Shown here one piece after another: positions 1 through 9,770 of a stretch of DNA of 64,000 nt; within the stretch, counting starts at the first letter, position 1, and every line of letters starts with the position of its first letter. Made by a program: the position numbers and the translations under genes. Under the pieces are notes generated by a model. That model had not been told where the DNA came from. It made no database searches and saw only the letters and a program-made list of their open reading frames with translations. The stretch comes from Bombardia bombarda (Eukaryota > Ascomycota > Sordariomycetes > Sordariales > Lasiosphaeriaceae): NCBI GenBank assembly GCA_030512295.1, contig JAULSR010000002.1, forward strand, positions 1,550,001-1,614,000, read 5' to 3'.

Positions 1-477
1 GAGGTGCAGATCTGCAACCTCGGCGGCCCCAACTTCATGCGCGGCGGCGGCAAAGTGTACGACGAGGCCGGCCGCGAGATCTTGGGCGGGGGCAAGGGTT
101 ACAAGTACTTTGGGCGCGCGCGGGATCTTCCCGGTGTGAAAGAGCTGTTTGAGGCGGCGACCAAGGCGAAGCAGGACGAGGAGAAGCCGCTCGAGGCGAG
201 GGAGGACCTGCGGAAGCAGGTGGACGCGGCGTATTATGGATATGCGCCGGACGAGGAGGATGAGGAGCTGTTGGCGTATGAGGGGGTGAAGGAGAGGGAG
301 GCGTTTGCGGGGTTGGCGGTTGCGGCGGGCGGGGGCGGGGCGGAGGAGACGCCGCCGGGCTGGGAGCCGTTGCCGGGGGATGTGGGCGATGGGAGGGGGT
401 GGGAGCTGCCGACGATGGAGGAGGTGCAGCAGGAGTTGGTGGAGCGGAGGAGGAGAAGATTGCTGGATCAGTTATAG
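1..477 (+). CDS. ISY1: Pre-mRNA-splicing factor Isy1, C-terminal part (5' end outside window)
   Basis: The reading frame is open from base 1 and ends at TAG 475-477, giving the last 158 residues. The stretch VQICNLGGPNFMRGGG followed by VYDEAGREI and GGGKGYKYFGRARDLPGVKELFE is the conserved core of Isy1, a component of the Prp19-associated (NineTeen) complex that stays with the spliceosome through catalysis and acts in the nucleus. Family knowledge: the missing N-terminus should hold about 100 residues. After residue 95 the protein becomes acidic and Gly-rich, then ends in a basic ERRRRRLLDQL tail. The gene converges on the phosphoesterase gene at 955-2832. Identity is fairly certain from the core motif; the N-terminus cannot be judged. 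Confidence 0.9.
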   Translation, partial: EVQICNLGGPNFMRGGGKVYDEAGREILGGGKGYKYFGRARDLPGVKELFEAATKAKQDEEKPLEAREDLRKQVDAAYYGYAPDEEDEELLAYEGVKEREAFAGLAVAAGGGGAEETPPGWEPLPGDVGDGRGWELPTMEEVQQELVERRRRRLLDQL

Positions 478-954
478 ATGGGTGGGGATTTGGGGGGAAA
501 GAGGGATTGGGCTGCGGGAGGAAGGGTGTGTCGATTACTTCTGGCACAGACTCATAGCACGGAGCCTTCGTTGGTGTTGATAAAGATCTTAGTGGGTCCT
601 TTGTTTTGTTTAGCATTTTCACGGACAGGTTCAGGCGTTCAACGGCGCACGGGGAAAACGTAACGTTAGTGGGCTGCAATAATAAGCTCTGATTTGAAAT
701 CTCATTCCAATACTCCTGCACTGATGGGACTGACACTATTGACATCATGCGTACAATAAACATCCTATGTTCACACGTAGGTGTAGGACTCTTCCATAAA
801 CAAACGCCTGATACCACCGATATGCTACCCACCAACCAAACCCAGTTAGAGTACATGTCTGGGAAACAAAGCAAAACCAACATATATATAACCCTTGATT
901 AAGAAATATGCAATGCGCTATACAAAACAAAAGCCGCCAATAAATAATCACAGA
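478..954. other. Convergent intergenic region
   Basis: This 477-base stretch lies between the 3' ends of ISY1 and the phosphoesterase gene. It must hold both 3' untranslated regions. I see no gene, repeat or RNA structure in it. The long Pro-rich minus-strand frame that crosses it is the antisense shadow of the GC-rich ISY1 tail. Confidence 0.6.
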
Positions 955-2832
955 TCAGCAATCCTTAGGCCAGTTCTCCTTGATCCAGCCCACCATCAAC
1001 TCGGTAAACGTCCCCTCGACATACTGCTGTATATCCTTTGCGCTATAGTCCTCACCGCCGCTGAACTTCAGCGCCAAGAGAACCCACGGCTGTATGAAGT
1101 CAAAAAAGACCAAATCGACCGTGTCCGGCGGGCTGCTCCCGCCCTCTTCATCAGACGCAGGGAATCCAACCTCAGCCTGAATGCAATTCGGTACCACATA
1201 AAAGTTAATATTCGAGTGAACGGCATCGTCGCCGTCGGTACCGATGTCGTCTTCAGTAGTGTATCCCTCGACGAGCGATGGCTCACCACCGTCCTTCGAA
1301 CCGGTACCCAAAGGCTTCTGTTGCTGCCCGTCGCTGTCAGCCTTTCCGTCCGAATGGAGGCTGGCTGCGTCGGGATAGGTGATAGACTCGTGGATGGCCA
1401 GCTGTTCCGGGATAGCCATGAACCTGGCATCCGGCACGCCGTCGCTGGCCACATTCATGATCTGCCCGGCATTATTGAGCAGGACGATGACTTTGCTGGC
1501 TACATCATACGGAACGTCAGGGATGTATTTCAGGACGCTCAGGAACGGCGAAACGATGTAGGTCGTGTCTCTTGTGAACGCCCCCTTGAAGATGTCGAAC
1601 CGGATAGCGCCCGTGTTCAAGATGACGAGCCGCGGGATGTCCTTGCGGCTGGGGCTGACCGCCACTTCGGGGAGGACTTCCTTCTCGAGCCAGGTGTATA
1701 TGCTGCTATCGTGGGGGTAGGGGGTCCGCGTCATCCAGTAGTCTCGCGGCGCGCAGCCAAAGTTATGGTCGAGATCGAGCTCCTTGCGGGCCTTGGCGAT
1801 CGCAGTTGATACATTTCGGCCGTGCTCGGTTGGGAAGGTTGAGTCGTTGAGGCCGGTGTGGTAGTAGAGCCCCAACAGGTTATTATCGATGTATCTGCGG
1901 TTGAAGGACAAGGCAGCCTCGACGGATGGTGCCTTTGACTTCTTCAGGTCTCCATTAACAGACATCCAGCCGATAGTCTCAAAGTACCTCCCGCTCGCTA
2001 TCGCAAACGATCGCGAATCATAGGCTATCGCATCGCGCACATGGACGTGGCCGCCAAAGAAGATAATAGGCGTGAACCAGTTCTGTTTCCGGATCGCGTT
2101 GAATATGTCCTTGTACTCCTGCATCCGCACCCCGACGTGGCCGACGACGACAAAAATATCGGCCTGCTCCCTGATGGCGCCCTGGAACCACTCTTCCTGA
2201 ATAGTCTCCTTGACTGGCTGGACAACGGTATTATTTGCGTTGCCGGTGAAGTCGAAGAGGAAGCCAAAGGCCACGATGTCCAGCTTTTGGTTCTTTGTTT
2301 GAAACTTTCTGTATCTCTGAGCCATGGGCGACCTCTCCCCAGTCTTGGGATCAATGTAGTCCAGATTAGACGCGACGTAGTTGTCTCGGAAGTTTGGAAC
2401 AGTCTGGCGGTGTTCCTCGTCGGCTGTCGAGGCCTGGTAGAGCTCGTGATTGCCCGTGGAGAGTATATCGATGTGCTGTTCGCGGTAGATGTCATAGTAG
2501 TACTGGCCCTTGGGGCTTGATGCATCGTACAGACCATTTCCCTCGACGCGGTCGCCCGTGTCGACGAGGAGGAGGTCGACGCCCTGCTCATCGGCAGTGC
2601 GTCGGAGGTGCTCAGCAAAGGAGACATAGTCGCCCCAGTCTGCCGAGTACTGTGACTCCTGCAGATGCCCGCCGTGCCAGCCGTGGGTGTCTGTAGTGTG
2701 CAGGACATTGAGTTTGCCCCAGACAAGATCTCGCATTGGCGCGGCGACTGGCGTTGCCGCCCCAGGTTGAGATGCCCTTGCCAGCGTCGCAAGGGCGGCG
2801 CCTGCCACGGCCGCCGCCTTCTTCAAGACCAT
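955..2832 (-). CDS. Secreted or vacuolar calcineurin-like phosphoesterase / 5'-nucleotidase family (yeast YHR202W-like)
   Basis: Intronless, 625 residues, ATG at 2830-2832. Residues 1-20 form a signal peptide (KK, then an Ala/Leu-rich core ending LARA). The metallophosphoesterase core follows with its metal ligands in order: DTH (48-50), GD (93-94), GNHE (127-130), GH (231-232) and GHVH (261-264). A 5'-nucleotidase C-terminal domain follows, recognisable by NTGAIRFDIFKG and the TxxTYIVSPF segment near residues 405-430. Family knowledge: such enzymes hydrolyse nucleotides or related phosphoesters in the secretory pathway or vacuole, and the closest type I recognise is the yeast YHR202W family. 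The exact substrate cannot be read from sequence. An acidic, Asp-rich insert lies around residues 480-530. All metal ligands are present, so it should be active. Confidence 0.85.
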   Translation of the reverse strand: MVLKKAAAVAGAALATLARASQPGAATPVAAPMRDLVWGKLNVLHTTDTHGWHGGHLQESQYSADWGDYVSFAEHLRRTADEQGVDLLLVDTGDRVEGNGLYDASSPKGQYYYDIYREQHIDILSTGNHELYQASTADEEHRQTVPNFRDNYVASNLDYIDPKTGERSPMAQRYRKFQTKNQKLDIVAFGFLFDFTGNANNTVVQPVKETIQEEWFQGAIREQADIFVVVGHVGVRMQEYKDIFNAIRKQNWFTPIIFFGGHVHVRDAIAYDSRSFAIASGRYFETIGWMSVNGDLKKSKAPSVEAALSFNRRYIDNNLLGLYYHTGLNDSTFPTEHGRNVSTAIAKARKELDLDHNFGCAPRDYWMTRTPYPHDSSIYTWLEKEVLPEVAVSPSRKDIPRLVILNTGAIRFDIFKGAFTRDTTYIVSPFLSVLKYIPDVPYDVASKVIVLLNNAGQIMNVASDGVPDARFMAIPEQLAIHESITYPDAASLHSDGKADSDGQQQKPLGTGSKDGGEPSLVEGYTTEDDIGTDGDDAVHSNINFYVVPNCIQAEVGFPASDEEGGSSPPDTVDLVFFDFIQPWVLLALKFSGGEDYSAKDIQQYVEGTFTELMVGWIKENWPKDC

Positions 2833-4830
2833 CGCGTCTGGTCTGACGTATCTGTGTTTAAGTGGCTAGAAAGGTGTAAATGGAGTTTGGATGATTGTTG
2901 CCAACGTTATTCAGTTGACGAGTCTCGGTGCATCTCCAACGCACTCCGATTACGGCTGTGCATAAGGTCGCTGTAGTGTACGCAACTAGAGAATGGTTAC
3001 CCCGTGGGGGTCGCTGTGTTGGCATGCATGGTGCCGCCAAGGAGACCCTTGCGCGAGCGCACGTGACCACTTACACTGGATTGTGAGCCAAGTGGGAAGT
3101 ACCCCTGATCAAGAAGGCCTCTTTGCCTTTCAGTTACCAAGGTCCCTCTTTTTTAAATATGTTCGGTCATAAAGTCATGATTTTCGGAACTTGTATGAAT
3201 ATCATGGTGCCAGATCTAGCAAAACAAAAAGCAGTACAGTATGATCACAAAGAGGGTTTTCGAGTGGTCGGGGCTCTTCCCAACGAAGTATAGTACCCCG
3301 CGGCTCAACCTTGGCTTCCCAGCGGCCACAGCGGCATTTTCTGTGGACCTTCGTGGACCTGCCTATCCCATCTCAGTCCTCGGGCGAATCCACACGAATA
3401 TGCTCTTTCAGCTTTGTCGGGCCGTACATGTAAGCGTCGTGGATTGTACAAAGTCCTTCTGAGCTGAGGAGAGGAGAAGAGGGGTCCAGACTCCAGAGTC
3501 CAGATATGTTCGGCTCTTCCGATAAATCCCTGGCCCACATGGGGAAACTACATGGGAGACTTAGACTTGATACGGATACGCCGTCCAGATACGCATGTTG
3601 TTCCCGAAGTCCGAGCTGATGGGATTTTTGAAAGTGTCGGATTCTTGGCAGCTTGGTTTGTTGGTCAGAAACGCTTTGGGACACTTGGGATGGAAGACTG
3701 CTGTCAAGTCCCCGCTGACCGCATTCGCACGAGACCAGTTGCTCGAAAGACCTTTAAGACAAACAACTTGGCCAGTTGACAGATGACTGCTCATAAACAG
3801 GTCAAGGTGGTGTAGTGCAGACATCATTTGGCTGCATCGTGAACTCATGGGGGTGCATCCCAGACAGGGAATACAATCTACGTGTTGACAGCATCCTGGA
3901 CCCTCGTGCCATCTGCCAAGCACAAAACCTGGGAAGACGAGGGCTAGTGCCAAGGCCCACGACGGGACCCCGCACCACCCCACCATTACGACACCACACT
4001 AGAACTAGTTCTAGGTCACCATTCTCCCGCCATGTATGGCACTCACACACAGCAGCAGCTTAACCATCTACCTACCTTATCCGTAGACGGGTTGTGAGGT
4101 GGTGAGCCAGTAAACGCGCTTTATCTTTCCGCCATGCGGCAGCCCAGGATGCAGAAGCGGCCTCGCTGCCTTCTCTACCTACCCCTTCTTGCTTCTACTC
4201 CTCTTCCCTTCCAGAAAATCACCCGAAGCCAACATCCGCCAGACTAGCTTGGGCTGAGTTAGATGCTGCTAGCCACGCCCGATAATAGCTTCCTAGACTC
4301 AAGACTGCTGCTCCCCCCCCCCCCCCCCCCCCCAATCAAGCCACTCCCCCCTGCATCCTCACGTGTCACCATACATCGAAGAGCACCACCGCATCCTCGT
4401 AGAGGGGACGCCAGTTGAGACATATTACCGATTTTGTTTACCCTCGGATGGCGAGCTGTCTGTCTCAGTTAAAAGGGAAAAGGTGAACTAGAGTTGCGGA
4501 TTAGGAGTGTAATAGACGTCGTACTTGAATTGGTACACCTCCCGTCTCTAGTCGTACCTCTCCTCCCCCTTTCGTCCCATCACTGTTATCTTCTCCGCCC
4601 GTCCCGTTCCTCTCTACGCTGCTCTTTTAGATGCCGTGTATGCCGCGCAGTCTGAGCCCATTGTTCCTGTCAAGCTGTCTTCAGTCTCTTAATAAGTCTG
4701 AGCAGCTGTTTTCCACCCGAGTTCTTTAAGACTTTCTCTCCTCCTCCTCCCGTCCGCCCGTCAGCCATTCACAAATCTCACCGTCGGTAAAAGATCACCG
4801 TACACTACACACACTACACACGCACGCACG
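2833..4830. other. 2.0-kb divergent intergenic region, no convincing gene
   Basis: The region separates the 5' ends of the phosphoesterase gene and the gene starting at 4831. Its right half is rich in C and T (4540-4780), as is common in fungal promoters and 5' leaders. A run of 21 C lies at 4313-4333. Open frames up to 141 codons exist, but I recognise none of them (see the findings for 3561-3986). Confidence 0.5.
4313..4333. repeat. Poly-C tract, 21 bases
   Basis: An uninterrupted run of 21 cytosines in the promoter-side region of the gene at 4831. Its exact length may be affected by sequencing error. No function can be assigned from sequence. Confidence 0.9.
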
Positions 4831-5860
4831 ATGGCCACTACGGCTGCCCCTCCGTATTCCCCGGCGGTTATCGAGACCATCAGTCCCGAAGACTTTGAGA
4901 CTGCCTCCATCCGCTCAGCTGCTCCATCCTACAGTAAGTGACATTTAGAACTATCAAACCACCATCCTGTTCTCCAAACAACAGGAAACAGGCTTGGACC
5001 AACAATCTACCCACCGCTCAGCAGCCTACCTACTTTACCATCCAACCCTGCTCCTCCCTATCTTTATCCGGGCTCGAGAGAGAAATAAAAGACCCCGCTA
5101 ACACCCTCCCGCCCAGCCTCGGATGCGCCATCCTACCACTCCACGGCCCCGCACCCAGAGCCCGTGCCGCCATATTCCCCCCAGCCCCCTCGCGCTCCCT
5201 CCTCGGCCCGGACCTGCCCCCCGCCGCATACAGCAACGGTCAGCAGATCGGCCTCCCGCCCGTGCCGACCGGCCCGATCCGGCAGCCGTCGCTGTCGCTG
5301 AGCCAGTTTCGCATCCCGTCGTGGTCGACCGTCAACTCGAACCCGACGGCGCGGCACTACCACAGCGTCGCCCTGCGTCGGGTCAGCGCCGCGACTAGTA
5401 GCAGCAGCAGTGCCGCGTCAGACGGCGTCCGGCGGATGATGCTTGATCGGATCGAGGAGGAGGAGCGCAATAGGGTCAGGCCGCTGGAGGACCCGTATCT
5501 GGTGGGCGAGGAGGCGGCCGCGCGGGCGAGGCGGGAGAGGCTGGCGAGGGAGAATGGGGGTGGGAATGGGAATTCGGTGCTTGTGAGGGAGGATAGGCGG
5601 TGGGATTGGTTTTTGAGTGAGTCTTCTTTTTTCCCCCTTATCCCCATCCCGGTTTATCGAACAAAGAATCTGTGTTTCTCTATGGGGTGTGCGACCATGA
5701 CAGGTTAGTTTGGATGAGGTGGGCTAACCGTCATGCAGCCCAGATGGAAGATCGCGAGGAACGCGACCGGAGCTGGAGAGGTTTCCGCCGCCTCCTGGAC
5801 ACCAGCACCAGACCGTCTGAGAGACTCGCGTATCGTGTCGGGGCTCTTGGGGCCCGGTAG
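4831..5860 (+). CDS. Conserved hypothetical filamentous-fungal protein, three exons, with a probable one-base frame break
   Basis: Exon 1 is 4831-4933 (MATTAAPPYSPAVIETISPEDFE...), donor GTAAGT. Exon 2 runs to 5616, donor GTGAGT, and exon 3 is 5739-5860 (TQMEDREERDRSW...), acceptor CAG. I recall this layout from uncharacterised sordariomycete proteins: ISPEDFETASIRSAAPSY, then SQFRIPSWSTVNSNPTARHYHSVALRR, then RPLEDPYLVGEEAAARARRERLARE, then WDWFL. No enzymatic motif, signal peptide or membrane segment is visible; the C-terminal half is charged and probably helical. Two starts for exon 2 are possible. The acceptor at 5115-5116 gives conserved-looking sequence (SDAPSYHSTAPH) but goes out of frame after the six C at 5177-5182. 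The acceptor at 5183-5184 keeps the frame but drops about 22 residues. One missing C would reconcile the two. Confidence 0.75.
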
Positions 5861-6608
5861 ATACTTTCCTCGATCTTCTTTTCACTTCTTTCGCTGTGGT
5901 TATCTTCTCTCATCTCAGTCAGGTGCATTTTGGGCACATTTCCCTTTTTCAGTTTGCTTGGCTTCCATTCATCTCAGATGTCGTCGCTCTCACGAGGCTT
6001 CATCATTGCATAGGGCAGGGTGGTATTTCTCCTGGGTTTATTATTCATATTTGGCGTTCTCTTTTACCTCACTCGCATGTTTCGCTCACTGAGCGCCAGG
6101 GAGAGATGGGGGGGTTGGAACTCGATTGATATTTAGATTGGCCTGGGAATGTCAACGAGGGAAGAATGGGCTTTAAAAATCACAGTCGCAATGGATTATG
6201 GATTGTGATTTTAAATGATGGTTAACTTTACTCTTTCTGTCGGTTTTGAATTGGCGATAGTTTATCTTGAAGTATAGAACCTTCTTTCGTGTGATCTTGT
6301 CTGTGTGACATGACTCAGCGCCATGCCTTATTGCTATGCAGGGTGAACAGAGAGAGGAAGGCGACCGTTGCAATGTATGGTTGTATGCGGAGGTGGTGAG
6401 ATATATGTGAATTTTCTTGCTCTGTTCCCGGTTAAAGCCACGGTCATTGATGCCCTTTTCTATTCGCGGCCACATAAAGTACAGTCCGGTCAACGCCAGG
6501 CCAAATGCTGCTTGCTGCTGATTACCACACCCCTACTCACTCATGCTTGCTCTCGTCTTTGCATACAAATTCGTACACTGCCGACTGGTGTATAGTACAA
6601 TGATGACA
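5861..6608. other. Convergent intergenic region
   Basis: This stretch lies between the 3' ends of the gene at 4831-5860 and VMA11. It is less GC-rich than the flanking genes and T-rich at 5870-6080, as expected of 3' untranslated sequence. I see no gene or repeat. Confidence 0.5.
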
Positions 6609-7589
6609 TCAGCCCTTGCTCTTGGTGTTGAGGATGAGCGCAACAATCAGGCTACAATATTCATCGTCAGCAGGCATCACCAGCAACAACTGTGGGAATA
6701 ATTCAGATCATACCCGTAGAGACCAAGGACTTCGCCGAAAATCAGAATCAGGACCATGCCGACAAAGATTCTGGACTGGAGCATGTATGCCCTGACGCCC
6801 TTGTCGCCAACAATGCCGATGCAGTAGCCAGCGGCAAGACCCGTGAGGCCAACAGAGAGTCCGCATGCGAGATGCATGAAGCCACTGGTATGATCATTAG
6901 CACCCTAATCGAACTCTACCCTTGTACCTTAACTAATGAGTAACGTACTTGAATAAGCTGTAGTTCGTTTGTGTCGATGGCGGCTGGAGATCCTGAACGA
7001 TCAAGACTGAGATGACGAGCGAGTAGACTGCGATGATACCGGACATGACGACTGGGATGAGACACTATATAGTCGCAAACACTCGCTGTCAGCCGAGCCC
7101 CTTCCACCATGCCTGGTAACGTTGATTGTCCGTCTCATACCTTCATGATCAGGTCTGGCCGAAATGTTCCCACGCCCGCAATACCAATGCCGGACTTTGC
7201 GGTGCCATATGCTGCTCCTGTGCCTATAGATTCGACATGTCCGTCAGTGTTGTCCACACGGTGACGAAAGAGTGTTCTCCCCTAGGATCGGGAATGGGGG
7301 CGGATGGCGTTCATCGGGCTCCTGTGAAAGTGGGCGGGGGAGGATGGGAATTCATCATACAGCCAAAGATCATGGCTGCCGCTATTCCGGCCTGTAAAGA
7401 AAATACCGAATTAGTAAATGAAGTTCCAAACCGAGGGAAAATGACCTAGTGGTACACCACGCCTGGCTGGCTGGCTGCCCACTCGGAGTGCTGGCTGGGG
7501 GGGCTCGTCATTGGGGGAAGACATACCATGCCGAGAAACGGCGCAAACTTCGGGCTCAGCTCCGACTCTGCCGCCATGATGGAGGCCAT
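6609..7589 (-). CDS. VMA11: V-type ATPase proteolipid subunit c' (Vma11 type), six exons
   Basis: The exons on the minus strand are 7527-7589, 7361-7391, 7141-7223, 6949-7064, 6714-6884 and 6609-6651, giving 168 residues. Phases fit at every junction and the donors are GTATGT, GTATGA or GTACGT. The product is a four-helix proteolipid of the membrane V0 ring that carries protons into the vacuole. GAAYGTAKSGIGIAG (helix 2), FRPDLIMKCLIPVVMSG and FGEVLGLYG, whose Glu is the essential proton carrier of helix 4, are all present. GTFRPDLIMK, FNGFMHLACGL and IVALILNTK resemble yeast Vma11 (c') more than Vma3 (c), so I call c'. Acceptors for the third exon other than CTATAG at 7229-7224 would give a stop or lose the conserved GAA. 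An in-frame ATG 12 bases downstream of the chosen start is a possible alternative. Confidence 0.88.
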
Positions 7590-9770
7590 GGTGAAAGGTG
7601 CAACTTTCAAATGTGTTCGCGCGCGTTCGAGATTGGGGTTGCTTTTGGGTGGAAAGTGGTGGTGTTGAGAGCTCGCGCGGAATTGGGGGGAGCTGTTTGG
7701 CGTTGGATTGTGCCGTCGCTACCTGGTTCCTGCTGCGTGGTTGCGCACGACGCACCTTACACGCTACGACGCTTAGAGCTAACAAGCTCAAAAGTGGCTT
7801 ACGGCATGCACCACGTGACGCGGATAATCCGCCTCTGCGCCTACCTAAAACCAATGCTGGTAACTAAAAAAACGCCATGGGCCGTGAAGGTGCGCGGGGT
7901 GGTGGGTTTTTATATGAAATTGCTTTTCTGCTGGGACGGGAGTGATATTGCTTGGAAGCACCATTATTCGGGGTGGTTTTGAGGGCTTATTTTTTCTGGG
8001 CCTGGTGGGCTTTAAGATAGCACTGACTGATATGCGATGAATGGGACTGAAGTGTACGGTGCCAGACACAAGTTTCTCAACGTCGAAGCGATAACTCGGG
8101 TTCCAGTTCCGGTTATGCGAGAGGCAAGGTAGGCGCAGTCCCACATCCGTCTCTATTACAGCCTAACTAGGTATGTACATCACAACCTTGTTCAGCTAAA
8201 TACACGTCCGTATATATAAACGTCAGTGCTGTTAGCCGTTGCCAAGTTGCATCTAGTTCTATGTGCTGATTCAACCTGCTGCCTACGTAGGTGGTGGGGG
8301 ATGATTGTCCGTCGTTTCGCTGATCACCCGAGAGGAAAAGCACACCAAGCGTCCTTTTTATATTTCCCGCGCGGGAACACACCTTTGTTCCATGCTTGAT
8401 ATGGCCAGACATCGTCGTATCCATTCTGAGCAGGCGAACGGGCCTTTTCCATCGTATCCATCCATCGTATCCATCCGTCCCTTTGATGTTTATCGGGCAA
8501 TGAGTTGGGGTCTAAGGGAGGCCCGTGAACTGCCTTGTCCGTTGTATACTAGGAATCAGCCCCCGCAATATCAGCAATCTCAACCAGACAGTTTGTGAAG
8601 CGAAATGGTGAAGCGAAATTTGAGTCGATAATTTGAGTCGATATATGGAAAGGTGTAAAGTGCGAAGCAATGAGGTGGTGCAACTTCATCGCAAATGAAG
8701 CCAAGTGCCGTGAGGTGGCCCGGGCTGGGGTACCTTGCTCGCCTGAGATCCTGAGTAGGTAACTCGCTCAGTGTGACCTAGGTAGGTCTACGAAGTAGAC
8801 CTACCTTCGTAGACCTACCTGTAAAGAGAAAAATTGCCTTGACCTCTCTCTACCCTGTTCTTCAACCTGCCTCACGCCTCTCGCAATCGATTCCATTCGT
8901 CGTCGTTTTTGCCTCCCCTTCTTTTTTTGGTTCTTGTGTGCGCACACGACGGCATCGTCAGTCAGACCGGGCTGTCGTCTGGTGTTACACATTGCCCAAT
9001 GTGCCCCTAGGGCTGCACGCTTCGCGGAGACGAGAGACGAGAGACGAGAGACGATCCGCCCGCTATCGCAATCCCTCCAACCAAGTTCCAGGTTCCACGC
9101 TCTGGAGGCCAGCCGAAGCCAGCAGCCAGCCAAAAATCTGCTATTGTCAGGGGAATCAGCATCAAATTACCTCCCAATAACGTCACACCCCGTCCGTGTC
9201 ACGGCTGGAAACGTCCGTCCTCTTTTCAAGGTGCACCCCTCCCTGCGCCAGCGCCAGCGCCAGCACCACCAGCACCACGGCGACACCGCGACACGACAGC
9301 AACGACAGCACGACAAACACTGCACACCACCACACCACCACCACCGCCGTCATCACCGCCATCACCACATCGCAGCGTCCATCGCCTCTGTCTGCCTACC
9401 CTCGGGCAGTGATCCTTGTCCAACGATCCAGGTCTCAGACCACCCAAAGGCTTGCGAGCAATTCCGCACTTCGCGTCCCCGAAACGATAGCAGCTACCTG
9501 TCGTCACATTTGAGATTAGACCGTCTACGGTGTTAGAGGCTACAAGGTCATAGACTACAAGCTTACAGGCTACAAACTTCAGGTAGTCGGCGGCCCGTCG
9601 CGGCCCACGTTCGAGTAAGTTCAGGACTCTCCACTTTTGATTGGAAATGCACCTACACCTACACCTTGGGTCTTTGCAATAATCCGCTCGCCTTCCACTG
9701 CCTGCTACCACTGCCTGTGGAGCTGGGGAGAGCAAAATGATAACATTATGGTCGATTCCTAGCGGTGGAG
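7590..9770. other. 2.2-kb divergent promoter region of VMA11 and the Rho GEF gene
   Basis: No gene is recognised here. It holds a CCTACGTAGG palindrome at 8282-8291, a strong inverted repeat at 8780-8820, a short tandem repeat of GACGAGA (about 9026-9054) and a CAC/CAG-rich stretch at 9240-9370 that is probably the 5' leader of the Rho GEF mRNA. Confidence 0.5.
8780..8820. repeat. Overlapping inverted repeat / hairpin
   Basis: AGGTAGGTCTAC (8780-8791) is followed after three bases by its exact complement GTAGACCTACCT (8795-8806). A further copy, TCGTAGACCTACCT (8807-8820), also pairs perfectly over 14 bases with 8780-8793. The arms can therefore form two alternative hairpins. Confidence 0.85.

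Noticed and set aside
35..883. 282-codon Pro-rich minus-strand frame
   Set aside because: It is the antisense shadow of the GC-rich ISY1 tail; low complexity, no ATG-anchored conserved domain.
895..1809. 304-codon plus-strand frame opposite the phosphoesterase
   Set aside because: Antisense of a clear metallophosphoesterase gene; no recognisable domain.
7361..7361. Alternative acceptors for VMA11 exon 3 at 7217 and 7214
   Set aside because: One creates a stop codon at the junction and the other drops conserved GAA residues; the CTATAG acceptor gives the expected sequence.
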